From the NCBI RefSeq assembly GCF_040905785.1, contig NZ_JBBDQW010000025.1, positions 62,001-126,000 of the forward strand: a DNA stretch of 64,000 nucleotides. The letters run 5' to 3'. Under the pieces are notes generated by a model, which did no database searches, was not told the origin of the DNA, and saw nothing but the letters and a program-made list of their open reading frames with translations. The translations under genes were made by a program, and so were the position numbers. This DNA is from Tistlia sp040905785. Lineage in GTDB: Bacteria; Pseudomonadota; Alphaproteobacteria; Kiloniellales; DSM-21159. This document shows positions 1-7,456 of this stretch, piece after piece (within the stretch, counting starts at the first letter, position 1; every line of letters begins with the position of its first letter).

Positions 1-239
1 CCGTCGCCCTCGAAGTGCGCCATGCGATGCAGCCCGGCGCGGTCGATGCCCTCGACCAGCAGCCCGGCGACCCGCCCGCCCGGCTGGCGGCGGACGACCG
101 GGAAGCAGCCGTGACGCGCCTGCACGCGCCGCCAACCGGTCAGCGCGGCCGGCCGCAGCGCGAGCCGCTCGAAGCAGTGCGGCAGGACGAGCCAGCGCAC
201 GTCCGGGTCGAGCAGGGTTCCATAGAAGAAGAAGCGCAT
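1..239 (-). CDS. AIG2/gamma-glutamylcyclotransferase-like protein, partial
   Basis: Only the first 79 residues are present; the frame runs off the left edge of the window. The N-terminus reads MRFFFYGTLLDPDVRW, with the YGTL substrate-loop signature of the AIG2/gamma-glutamylcyclotransferase fold at residues 6-9, followed by a strand-rich stretch with GLLVEGID. In this family the fold acts on gamma-glutamyl-amine or gamma-glutamyl-peptide bonds, but many members have no known substrate. The catalytic glutamate lies beyond the visible part. The start is the ATG at 239, the only start that places YGTL near the N-terminus. The gene lies 78 bases downstream of the phosphomannomutase gene on the same strand and could be its distal neighbour. 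Confidence 0.6.
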   Translation of the reverse strand, partial: MRFFFYGTLLDPDVRWLVLPHCFERLALRPAALTGWRRVQARHGCFPVVRRQPGGRVAGLLVEGIDRAGLHRMAHFEGD

Positions 240-317
240 CGCAGCGTCCCGGGGCCTCGAGAGGCGCCGGATTAACGGCACTAGCCGCGAGATTCAAGTC
301 CCGGGGCGGGGACGGCG

Positions 318-1706
318 TCAGTCCGACGCGAGCGCCGGTGCCTCCAGCCCACTCTGCTCGAGCTGCTCGGCGAGCGCGTCGTAGAGCCGCTCCAGGCCCG
401 CCCGGTCCTGCGCCTCGCAGCGCGCGACCAGCACGTCCTGGGTGTTCGAGGCGCGCAGCAGCCACCAGCCGTCGGCGGTCTTGACGCGCACGCCGTCGAT
501 GTCAATGACCTCGGCGCCGGCCTGCTTGAGGCGTGCGGCGACCTCCTCGACGACCGCGACCTTCCGGCTCTCCTCGCAGGGAAAGCGCAGCTCCGGCGTG
601 TTGACCACCTTGGGCAAGGAATCGCGGAAGGCGGCCAGGCTGTCGCCATACTTGCCGATCGCGTTGAGCAGGCGCACGGCGGCGTAGAGCGCGTCGTCGT
701 GGCCGTAGAAGCGGTCGGCGAAGAACAGGTGCGCGCTCATCTCGCCGGCGAAGGGGGCGCCGGTCTCGATCATCTTGGCCTTGACCAGGGAATGGCCGGT
801 CTGGCCCATGATCGGCTGACCGCCGAGCGCGGCGATGCCGTCGAACAGGACCTGGCTGGCCTTGACGTCCGCGATGATCGGCGCGCCCGGCCGCTCGGCC
901 AGCACCTCGCGCGCCAACAGCAGCATCAGCTGGTCGCCCCACAGCACCCGGCCCTGGCCGTCGAGGGCGCCGATGCGGTCGCCGTCGCCATCGAAGGCGA
1001 TGCCCAGGTCGCAGCCCTGCTCCAGCACCGTGCGGCGCAGCTCGGTCAGGTTCTCCGGCACCGTCGGGTCGGGATGGTGGTTGGGAAAGCGGCCATCGAC
1101 GTCCTGGTAGAGCAGGATGTGCTCGCCGGGCAGCTGGGCGGTCAGGCGCACCATGGCCGGACCCGCCGAGCCGTTGCCGGCGTCCCAGGCGATCTTCAGG
1201 TCGCGCGGGCCGTCGAAGTCGCGCAGCAGGCGCTCGACGTAGCGCTCCATGAGGTCGAAGCGCTCGTCCTCGCCGGAGCCGGTTTCCCAGTCGCCGGCCT
1301 CGGCCATGCGGCCGAGCGCGGTGATCCCCTCGCCGTACAGCGACTTCTTGCCGAGCATCAGCTTGAAGCCGTTGTAGTCGGGCGGGTTGTGGGAGCCGGT
1401 GATCATGATGCCGCCGCCCGCCGAGAGCTCATGCACCGCGTAGTAGAGCATCGGCGTCGGCCCCAGGCCGATGCGCAGCGCCTTGACCCCGGCGGCCCGC
1501 AGGCCTCGGACCACGGCCTCCTCCATGTCCGGCGAGGACAGGCGCCCGTCGTAGCCGACCGCGACGCTGTCGCCGCCCTCGCGGCGCACCAGGGTCGCGA
1601 CGCTGCGTCCCAGCGCCTCGGCATCGGCGGCGTGCAGGGTCTTGCCGACGATGCCGCGCACGTCGTAGGCGCGCAGGATGGTCGGATCGAAGGTGTGGCG
1701 TTCCAT
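318..1706 (-). CDS. Phosphomannomutase/phosphoglucomutase
   Basis: Interconverts hexose 6-phosphates and hexose 1-phosphates in the cytoplasm, supplying glucose-1-P or mannose-1-P for sugar nucleotides. The protein is 462 aa, usual for the AlgC-type PMM/PGM family. The phosphoserine loop TGSHNPP is at 103-109 (active Ser105). The metal-binding FDGDGDR is at 238-244. The sugar-recognition segment GEMSAH is at 321-326. It starts 3 bases after the ugd stop codon, so it is almost certainly in one operon with ugd and galU, the route to UDP-glucose and UDP-glucuronate. Whether it prefers mannose or glucose cannot be read from the sequence. Confidence 0.95.
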   Translation of the reverse strand: MERHTFDPTILRAYDVRGIVGKTLHAADAEALGRSVATLVRREGGDSVAVGYDGRLSSPDMEEAVVRGLRAAGVKALRIGLGPTPMLYYAVHELSAGGGIMITGSHNPPDYNGFKLMLGKKSLYGEGITALGRMAEAGDWETGSGEDERFDLMERYVERLLRDFDGPRDLKIAWDAGNGSAGPAMVRLTAQLPGEHILLYQDVDGRFPNHHPDPTVPENLTELRRTVLEQGCDLGIAFDGDGDRIGALDGQGRVLWGDQLMLLLAREVLAERPGAPIIADVKASQVLFDGIAALGGQPIMGQTGHSLVKAKMIETGAPFAGEMSAHLFFADRFYGHDDALYAAVRLLNAIGKYGDSLAAFRDSLPKVVNTPELRFPCEESRKVAVVEEVAARLKQAGAEVIDIDGVRVKTADGWWLLRASNTQDVLVARCEAQDRAGLERLYDALAEQLEQSGLEAPALASD

Positions 1707-1709
1707 GGC

Positions 1710-3035
1710 TCAGGCTCCGGCCGGAGCGGCGGGACGGCCGACCGACAGGTAGTCGATACCCGCCTCGGCCATGTCCTCCGGCTTGTAGATGTTGCGCAGG
1801 TCGACCATGCGCGGCTGCGTCATCAGCTGCTTCATGCGGTCCAGGTCGAGGTTGCGGAAGACGTTCCACTCGGTCACCAGGACCAGGCAGTCGGCGCCCT
1901 CCAGAGCCTCGTAAGTATCCTCGCACCAGACCACGCCGTCGAGCATGCGGCGCGCCTCCGCCATGCCCTCGGGATCGTAGGCGCGCACCGTCGCCCCGCC
2001 GGCCTGCAGCGCCGGCACGATGGCCAGCGAGGGCGAGTCGCGCATGTCGTCGGTGTTCGGCTTGAAGGTCAGGCCCAGCACCGCCACGGTCAAGCCCTCG
2101 ACCGAGCCGCCGCAGTGGGCGACGACCTTCTCGGCCATGCGCTTCTTGCGCGCCTCGTTGACCTCCACGACGGTTTCGACGATGCGCACTGGCGCCGCCG
2201 CCTCCTGGGCGGTGCGCACCAGCGCCAGCGTGTCCTTGGGAAAGCAGGAGCCGCCGTAGCCGGGCCCGGCGTGCAGGAACTTGCTGCCGATGCGCCCGTC
2301 GAGGCCGATGCCGCGGGCGACCTGCTGGACATCGGCGCCGACCTTCTCGCAGAGGTCGGCGATCTCGTTGATGAAGGTGATCTTGACGGCCAGGAAGGCG
2401 TTGGCGGCGTACTTGATCAGCTCCGCCGTCTCCAGCTGGGTGAAGAGGATCGGCGTCTCGTTGAGGAACAGCGGCCGGTAGAGCGCGCGCAGCGTCTCGC
2501 GCGCCGTGCCGCCGTCGTCGATCCCGATGACCACGCGGTCGGGCCGCATGAAGTCCTCGATCGCCGAGCCCTCGCGCAGGAACTCCGGGTTGGAGGCGAC
2601 CTCGATGTCGCCGCCCGGGCGGACCCGGTCGGCGATCTCCTTGACCTTGCGGCCGGTGCCGACCGGCACCGTCGACTTGGTGACCAGGACCGCCGGGTGG
2701 TCGAGCCGGCTCGCGACCTCTTCGGCCGCCGCGAAGACGTAGGACAGGTCGGCGTGGCCGTCGCCGCGCCGCGAGGGCGTGCCGACCGCGATGAAGACGG
2801 CGTCGCAGCCCTCGAGCGCCTCGCCCAGGTCGGTCGTGAAGGACAGCCGGCCCGCCTCGACGTTCTTGGCGACCAGCTGCTCGAGGCCGGGCTCGAAGAT
2901 CGGCATCTCGCCGCGCTTCAGGCGGGCGATCTTGTCGGCGTCCTTGTCGACGCAGACGACCTGGGTGCCGAACTCGGAGAAGCAGGCTCCCGACACCAGT
3001 CCGACGTAGCCAGTACCGATCATGGCGATGCGCAT
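1710..3035 (-). CDS. ugd: UDP-glucose 6-dehydrogenase
   Basis: Oxidises UDP-glucose to UDP-glucuronate with two NAD+, feeding capsule, EPS or LPS glycosylation. The 441-aa length is typical. The Rossmann loop GTGYVG is at residues 7-12. The central helix ELIKYAANAFLA carries the conserved Lys208 and Asn212. The catalytic cysteine sits in GYGGSCFPKD (Cys264). A C-terminal UDP-binding domain follows from about residue 315 (VLGLTFKPNTDDMR). A clear AGGAGG Shine-Dalgarno lies 7 bases before the ATG at 3035. It is preceded by galU (45-base gap) and followed by the phosphomutase gene (3-base gap), consistent with an operon. Confidence 0.97.
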   Translation of the reverse strand: MRIAMIGTGYVGLVSGACFSEFGTQVVCVDKDADKIARLKRGEMPIFEPGLEQLVAKNVEAGRLSFTTDLGEALEGCDAVFIAVGTPSRRGDGHADLSYVFAAAEEVASRLDHPAVLVTKSTVPVGTGRKVKEIADRVRPGGDIEVASNPEFLREGSAIEDFMRPDRVVIGIDDGGTARETLRALYRPLFLNETPILFTQLETAELIKYAANAFLAVKITFINEIADLCEKVGADVQQVARGIGLDGRIGSKFLHAGPGYGGSCFPKDTLALVRTAQEAAAPVRIVETVVEVNEARKKRMAEKVVAHCGGSVEGLTVAVLGLTFKPNTDDMRDSPSLAIVPALQAGGATVRAYDPEGMAEARRMLDGVVWCEDTYEALEGADCLVLVTEWNVFRNLDLDRMKQLMTQPRMVDLRNIYKPEDMAEAGIDYLSVGRPAAPAGA

Positions 3036-3080
3036 CGCAGAGCCTCCTGACGTATTATGGAAAAAATGAAGCTGCGGCGG

Positions 3081-3974
3081 TCAGGATGCCGCGACGCGCG
3101 CATCGACGCAGTAGCGGGACAGGATCTCCGCCATCGCCCCGCCCAGGTCCTCGCGCTGCAGCGCGAAGGCGATCTGGGCCTCGAGGAAGCCCTCCTTGCT
3201 GCCGCAGTCGAAGCGGGTTCCGGCAAAGCGTAGGCCGTGGAAGGGCACCCTGTCGATGGTCCGCGCCATGGCGTCGGTGAGCTGAATCTCGCCGCCGGCG
3301 CCGGTCTGCTGGCGACCCAGCTCCTGCATCACCTCGGGCTGCAGGATGTAGCGCCCGATGATCGAGAGCGTCGAGGGCGCCTCGTCCGGCTTCGGCTTCT
3401 CGACCAGGCCGCGGGCCTTGGCCAGGCGGCCCTCCTCCGAGACCACGTCGAGGATGCCGTAGCGGTCGGTCTGGCTGCGCGGCACGTCCATCACGGCGAC
3501 GATGTTGCCGCCGGTCTCGTTGTAGACCTCGATCATCTGCGACAGGCAGGGTTCGTCGGCCATCACCAGGTCGTCGGCGAGCAGCACGGCGAAGGGCTCG
3601 TCGCCGGTGATGCGGCGCGCGCACCAGACCGCGTGGCCGAGCCCGAGCGGATCCTGCTGGCGGGTGTAGGCGACCTGCCCGGGGCGCAGCAGCGAGGCGC
3701 GCGAGGCCTCCAGCTCTTCGGTCTTGCCCTTCTTGGCGAGCGCCGTCTCGAGCTCCCAGGAGTGGTCGAAGTGGTCCTCGATCGCCGACTTGCCGCGGCC
3801 GGTGACGAAGATGAACTCCTCGATGCCCGCCGCCTTGGCCTCCTCGACCGCGTACTCGATCAGCGGCTTGTCGACGACCGGCAGCATCTCCTTGGGCATG
3901 GCCTTGGTCGCCGGCAGGAAGCGGGTCCCGAGGCCGCCGACGGGGAAGACTGCCTTGCGAATGGTCTTCTTCAT
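3081..3974 (-). CDS. galU: UTP--glucose-1-phosphate uridylyltransferase
   Basis: Makes UDP-glucose from UTP and glucose-1-P; first gene of the sugar-nucleotide operon. The nucleotidyltransferase signature GGLGTRFLPATKAMPKEMLP is at residues 13-32. The sugar-binding parts (AVEEAKAAGIEEFIFVTGRGK and the DCGSK segment near the C-terminus) are also recognisable. The frame is open upstream to 4061, but the family begins at MKKTIRKAVFPVGG, so the ATG at 3974 is chosen, giving 297 aa, the usual length. It lies upstream of ugd on the same strand, so substrate and consuming enzyme are encoded together. Confidence 0.96.
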   Translation of the reverse strand: MKKTIRKAVFPVGGLGTRFLPATKAMPKEMLPVVDKPLIEYAVEEAKAAGIEEFIFVTGRGKSAIEDHFDHSWELETALAKKGKTEELEASRASLLRPGQVAYTRQQDPLGLGHAVWCARRITGDEPFAVLLADDLVMADEPCLSQMIEVYNETGGNIVAVMDVPRSQTDRYGILDVVSEEGRLAKARGLVEKPKPDEAPSTLSIIGRYILQPEVMQELGRQQTGAGGEIQLTDAMARTIDRVPFHGLRFAGTRFDCGSKEGFLEAQIAFALQREDLGGAMAEILSRYCVDARVAAS

Positions 3975-4338
3975 GGATCTCACGCCGATCTGTGGTGGCT
4001 CAGGGGATGCATGCGGCTTCGCGCGGCCAGTCTTGCCACAGGCGAGGAGGACCGACAACAACGGTGGGTGGCTGCGCCGCGCCTCCGGCGGCGCGTCGGC
4101 AAACTCTCGGTGCCGGAGGGCGGATCACGCGAACATGCCTCTTCTACCTCGTGACTGACGATGCGCCTGCACCGGCTACGCGGGACCGAGGCGTGCGGAT
4201 GCACGCCGGGCAAGGCGATGGTTCCTGGCGGCGACAGACGCATCAGCCGCCCGGTTCGCGCGAACCGGCCGTGGCGGAAATGCGCGCCCCCCCACATGGG
4301 TTCCCGCGGCCGAAGATTCGCTCCGGCGGACGGCTGGC
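3975..4338. other. Intergenic region upstream of galU, no gene
   Basis: These 364 bases separate the J-protein stop from the galU start; both genes are on the minus strand. No convincing coding frame was found. The stretch holds a perfect 18-bp palindrome (4251-4268), and around 4070-4095 a G+C-rich hairpin-forming segment. No strong -35/-10 pair could be picked out, although the galU operon promoter should lie here. Confidence 0.5.
4251..4268. promoter_or_regulatory. Perfect 18-bp palindrome upstream of galU operon
   Basis: The sequence CCGGTTCGCGCGAACCGG equals its own reverse complement. It lies 71 bases beyond the J-protein stop and about 280 bases upstream of galU. There is no T-run on either side, so a dimeric-protein operator fits better than a terminator. 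Function is inferred only from symmetry. Confidence 0.35.
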
Positions 4339-5094
4339 TTAGCGCCCGAGCAGGACTTCCTTGGCCGCGTTGATCTTGGCCGCAAGGTAGTTGGAGCCGC
4401 CGCTGTCCGGGTGGTACTGGCGCATCAGCCGGCGGTGTGCGGCACGGATCTCCGACTCGCCGGCTCCCGCCTCCAGCCCGAGGATCTGCAGCGCCTCCTC
4501 GCGGGTCATCGGGCCCGAGGCGGCGCGCGCGCCGGCCCGGCGGTCCTCTCCCCGCCCGGCCCCCGAGTTGGGACCAGCGTCTTCCTCCGCGTCCAGGCCC
4601 GCGGCCTCCCGCCAGTCGAGGCCGTGAACGCGGTCGAGGTAGGCTTCCAGGACCGCCGCCGACTGCTCGTCCTCGGCGCGGCACTCGCGCCACAGCTCCA
4701 GCAGCTCGGCCTCGGACAGCTCGTCTAGGCGCCGGCCGCGCCAGGGGCCCTCGCGCACGGTCCCGCTCATGCCGCCGGTATCGTGGTCGAGCACCATGCG
4801 CAGGAAGCGCGTCTCGACGGTGGAGGTCTGGCCCGGCTGGGGCCCGAGGGAGGAGCCCAGGCGACGCAGCAGGCTGGGTAGGCGGAACAGCATCGGCAGC
4901 AGGAAGGCGAGGGCGAAGGGCGCCAGGGCCCGCGCGCCGCCCCACAGCAGGAACAGCAGGAGCACCACGCCGATGACGCCGGCGACCCAGGTCAGGGCGC
5001 TCTTGACCTGCCGGGGCTCGACGCTGGTGAACCACTTGAGCAGCAGGACAATCGCACCGAGCAGAATCAGCCCGAACAGGAGATAGGCGATCAT
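4339..5094 (-). CDS. Membrane-anchored J-domain protein
   Basis: Co-chaperone that would stimulate a DnaK-type Hsp70 at the membrane. The protein is 251 aa. Hydrophobic segments are at residues 1-20, 34-51 and 56-70. A linker with charged and Ala-rich sequence follows, then a C-terminal J-domain from about residue 196, with the essential HPD tripeptide at 228-230 (QYHPDSGGS). This order (TM then C-terminal J-domain) resembles Pam18/TIM14-like alphaproteobacterial proteins. The open frame extends upstream as Arg/Pro-rich out-of-frame sequence; the ATG at 5094 directly before the first membrane segment is the sensible start. It follows the VWA gene by 20 bases, probably in one transcript. Confidence 0.85.
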   Translation of the reverse strand: MIAYLLFGLILLGAIVLLLKWFTSVEPRQVKSALTWVAGVIGVVLLLFLLWGGARALAPFALAFLLPMLFRLPSLLRRLGSSLGPQPGQTSTVETRFLRMVLDHDTGGMSGTVREGPWRGRRLDELSEAELLELWRECRAEDEQSAAVLEAYLDRVHGLDWREAAGLDAEEDAGPNSGAGRGEDRRAGARAASGPMTREEALQILGLEAGAGESEIRAAHRRLMRQYHPDSGGSNYLAAKINAAKEVLLGR

Positions 5095-5114
5095 CGGCGC
5101 CCGCCCCCGCCCAT

Positions 5115-5876
5115 CTAGCGGACCTGGTGGGTGAGTTGGGGAACCACCCCGCCGCGCCGCTCGGAGAAGTCGGCCAGCGCCTTGCGCCCGCCGGCGGCGT
5201 AGACGGCGACGGCGGCCAGGAGGTCTCGCAGCTGCTGCGGCGACGAGGGATCGAAGCTGCAGCAGGCGCCCCCGGAGAGCCGCGCGATCTGCTCGAAGGC
5301 CTGGCGCGCGAGCGCGTCGCGGCCCTCGTGGAACAGGAAGCAGGGCAGGCCGTGCAGGCCGAGCTCGCCGGCCTGGTGGCCGAGCTCGTCGAGCGGCTCC
5401 TCGACGGCGTCGCCGACGAAGATCAGGGCGTTGACCTTCTTCTTCCGGGTCTCGCCGAGCGCGTGCTTCAGGACCCGGCCGATCTGCGTCCGGCCGGCCA
5501 GGCAGGTCACGGCGGTCATGGCGCGCAACAAGCCTTTGGCCTCGCTCTGCCACTTGCTGGCCTTGCACTCGCCGAAGCCGCGATAGAAGACCAGCTGGAC
5601 GTCGAGGCCGCCGAGCGAGCCCGCCTGCTCGAACATCTCGGCCTGGATCTGCATCGCCTGGTCCCAGGTCGGCTGGCGGCTGGCGGTGGCGTCGAGCGCG
5701 AAGATCAGCCGCCCACGCCCCTCGCCGGCCGCGCTCGGGCGGATCGCCGCGACCTTGCTGAGGAAGGCGTCGACCTCGCCGCGCCCCGACTTCTGGCGCA
5801 CGCTCGGCGCGGGCTCGTCCTGGCGCCGCTCGAGGGGCCCCTTGCGGGTGCCCTGGCGCTTGTCGTCGTCGCTCAT
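5115..5876 (-). CDS. VWA-domain protein, function unknown
   Basis: A 253-aa soluble protein without signal peptide. A charged N-terminal tail (1-50) precedes a von Willebrand factor A-like domain beginning LIFALDATAS, whose D62-x-T-x-S66 is the metal-ion-dependent adhesion site. Later strands (VQLVFYRGFGE, VNALIFVGDAVE, GLPCFLFHEG) fit the same Rossmann-like fold. The role is not known; VWA proteins usually mediate divalent-metal-dependent protein contacts. The frame extends upstream to 6026, but the ATG at 5876 is preferred because it follows a GGAGAG ribosome-binding sequence and is the start of a typical MSDDDK tail. It is paired with the J-protein gene 20 bases downstream. Confidence 0.75.
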   Translation of the reverse strand: MSDDDKRQGTRKGPLERRQDEPAPSVRQKSGRGEVDAFLSKVAAIRPSAAGEGRGRLIFALDATASRQPTWDQAMQIQAEMFEQAGSLGGLDVQLVFYRGFGECKASKWQSEAKGLLRAMTAVTCLAGRTQIGRVLKHALGETRKKKVNALIFVGDAVEEPLDELGHQAGELGLHGLPCFLFHEGRDALARQAFEQIARLSGGACCSFDPSSPQQLRDLLAAVAVYAAGGRKALADFSERRGGVVPQLTHQVR

Positions 5877-5877
5877 C

Positions 5878-5897
5878 GGCGATGGCTCTCCATCGCC
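5878..5897 (-). promoter_or_regulatory. Hairpin covering the ribosome-binding site of the VWA gene
   Basis: GGCGATGG and CCATCGCC form a perfect 8-bp stem closed by a 4-nt AGAG loop (minus strand), ending one base before the ATG at 5876. The Shine-Dalgarno GGAGAG is shared between stem and loop. Such a structure would hold back translation initiation until melted or bound. The structure is seen directly; the regulatory role is inferred. Confidence 0.5.
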
Positions 5898-6014
5898 TAG
5901 AGATAGGATACGAAAGCTGCCTGCGCCAGCCGCGGAAGGTCGCAGAAGCGAATCCCACGGCGGCGGAACCGCGGGAGGTTTCTGGTGCTCGCCCCGGCAA
6001 GGGGGACTGAGGAT

Positions 6015-6040
6015 GGCCGCGAGCATCTCGCGGCCCTTTT
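6015..6040 (+). terminator. Terminator-like stem-loop on the plus strand
   Basis: GGCCGCGAG-CAT-CTCGCGGCC is a perfect 9-bp stem with 3-nt loop, followed by CTTTT at 6036-6040. The T-run makes it an intrinsic terminator only for plus-strand transcripts, yet both flanking genes are on the minus strand. It could end an unannotated plus-strand RNA. Confidence 0.5.
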
Positions 6041-6216
6041 GCTCGTCACCTGACCGGGAAAGTGATCCCGAAGTCGCCGCCTCGGCGGTCGCGCCGGCGG
6101 CTCGTCCGCCCGCAGCTCCGCTATAGGCCGCGCCCCGTGCCTAGCACGCCACTCGGAGCATTGTTTCGGGGAGGCAGGGCCGGGTCCGCTCGTTCGATAG
6201 CCGAACCCAACTACCT

Positions 6217-6498
6217 TCACCTAGTGCCCCTATCTCCCAACTCACTCGGAAACGCGCCCTTCTCAACAAAATCCTCGTGGATTTCGACAATGCACCCGTC
6301 CTCGAATTCGATCGAATAAACCACGCCATGCGGAAACTCCTTCAAGAACTCCCCGCCTCGCTCCGTGGCTAGGCTAATGCTGACCACCGATGCGAGTTCG
6401 CCGGGGCGGCACTGTTCAGGCGCGTCTTTTGTGACCTTGACCGTGTCGTTGTAGGTGAAGAGTGCCGTCATAATCTTCAGACTCTCACGAATAGTCAT
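6217..6498 (-). CDS. Small acidic protein, unknown; possibly transferred
   Basis: A 93-aa protein (98 aa if the ATG at 6513 is used; the ATG at 6471 is also possible). The central part reads VVSISLATERGGEFLKEF then GVVYSIEFEDGCIVEIHEDF, a beta-rich pattern like small single-domain proteins with a YxIEFEDG strand. No signal peptide or membrane segment is seen. Base composition is visibly less G+C-rich than its neighbours and codons such as TCA, AAA and AAT are common, suggesting horizontal acquisition. It was not recognised as a member of a named family. An orphan immunity-type protein is one possibility, but nothing in the flanks supports a toxin partner. Confidence 0.6.
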   Translation of the reverse strand: MTIRESLKIMTALFTYNDTVKVTKDAPEQCRPGELASVVSISLATERGGEFLKEFPHGVVYSIEFEDGCIVEIHEDFVEKGAFPSELGDRGTR

Positions 6499-6541
6499 GA
6501 CATTACCGCGCATCAGCCGCGACAGGCTGTTTCGCCACCGC

Positions 6542-7456
6542 TCAGCCGGTCGCCGCCGCCTCGGCCTTCGCGCCGTCGGCGTTGCCGCTTGCCGGCTCCG
6601 CCTCCAGCCCGAGGGCCGCGAGCAGCGAGAAGACCTCCTGGCGCGCCGCGAGGTGCGACAGGGTGAGGTCGGTGCCGGCCTCGCGCAGGTCGAGCAGGGT
6701 CAGGCCCTTGGGAAAGAGCTCGCGGAAGATCACGCGCTCGCCGAAGCCCGGCGCCAGGCGGAAGCCGATCCGCTTGGCCAGCTGGTCGAGCAGGCCGCCG
6801 ACCTTCTGCTTGTTGCGCGCGTCGAGGTGCGACAGGCGGTTGCGCATGACGATCCAGTCGACCGGGCGGCGGCCGGCGCGGGCGCGCTGCTGGCGCTGCT
6901 CCCAGACCATCTGGCTGTAGACGCTGGGGCCGAGGATGCGCCGCCCCTCCGGATCGATGCGCGCGAGCAGGTCGAGGTCGACGAAGGAATCGTTGAGCGG
7001 CGTGATCAGCACGTCCGCCGCCTGGTGGCCGAGGCGGGCCAGGTGGGAATCGCTGCCGGGCGTGTCGATGACCAGGAAGTCCCGGTCGGCCAGCTCGGAC
7101 AGGGCGCCGTCGAGGCGCGCGCGCTCCTCGCTCTCGGCCGCGTCGCGGCTGGCGGCGTCGGAGCGGGCGACCCGGCGCAGCTCGGGCAGCGGCAGCGGCA
7201 GGCCGGTCTCCTGCACGAAGGCCGCGCGGTTCTCGACGTAGCGGCTGAGCGTGCCCTGGCGGGCGTCGAGATCGACGACGCCGACCCGGTAGCCGAGGCG
7301 CAGCAGGGCGACGACCAGGTGCATGGCGCTGGTCGACTTGCCGCTGCCGCCCTTCTCGTTGCCGAGCACCACGACGCGCGGGCCGCCCGCGGTCGGGGCG
7401 AAGGAAACGGACGGGTTGGGCGCGAGCACGCTCACGGGTGGCTGGCCTCCTGACAT
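6542..7456 (-). CDS. mipZ: Division-plane positioning ATPase MipZ
   Basis: ParA/MinD-superfamily ATPase that in Caulobacter and other alphaproteobacteria forms a pole-to-midcell gradient with ParB and inhibits FtsZ assembly away from midcell. The protein is 304 aa. After a Pro/Ala-rich N-terminal tail of about 26 residues comes the deviant Walker A GNEKGGSGKST (32-42). The MipZ-typical DLDARQGTLSRYVENR and the switch segment VIDTPGSDSHLARLG follow. These match MipZ rather than ParA or MinD. It is monocistronic here, separated from the upstream TRAP operon by a long inverted-repeat element. Confidence 0.93.
   Translation of the reverse strand: MSGGQPPVSVLAPNPSVSFAPTAGGPRVVVLGNEKGGSGKSTSAMHLVVALLRLGYRVGVVDLDARQGTLSRYVENRAAFVQETGLPLPLPELRRVARSDAASRDAAESEERARLDGALSELADRDFLVIDTPGSDSHLARLGHQAADVLITPLNDSFVDLDLLARIDPEGRRILGPSVYSQMVWEQRQQRARAGRRPVDWIVMRNRLSHLDARNKQKVGGLLDQLAKRIGFRLAPGFGERVIFRELFPKGLTLLDLREAGTDLTLSHLAARQEVFSLLAALGLEAEPASGNADGAKAEAAATG

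Larger units (their letters stand above)
5877..6216. other. Intergenic region with two strong hairpins
   Basis: These 340 bases lie between the low-G+C orphan gene and the VWA gene, both on the minus strand. They hold a hairpin abutting the VWA start codon (5878-5897) and a terminator-like stem-loop with a T-run oriented on the plus strand (6015-6040). No supported protein-coding frame was found. Confidence 0.5.

Noticed and set aside
699..3050. Very long plus-strand open frame opposite the phosphomutase and ugd genes
   Set aside because: It is antisense to two clearly homologous genes and its translation is low-complexity (Val/Asp/Gly/Arg-rich); high G+C keeps such frames open.
5900..6040. 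Possible 6S or SRP RNA between the orphan gene and the VWA gene
   Set aside because: Some short similarities (for example AGTCCCC) but no consistent closing stem or SRP loop motif; kept only as a terminator and candidate small RNA.
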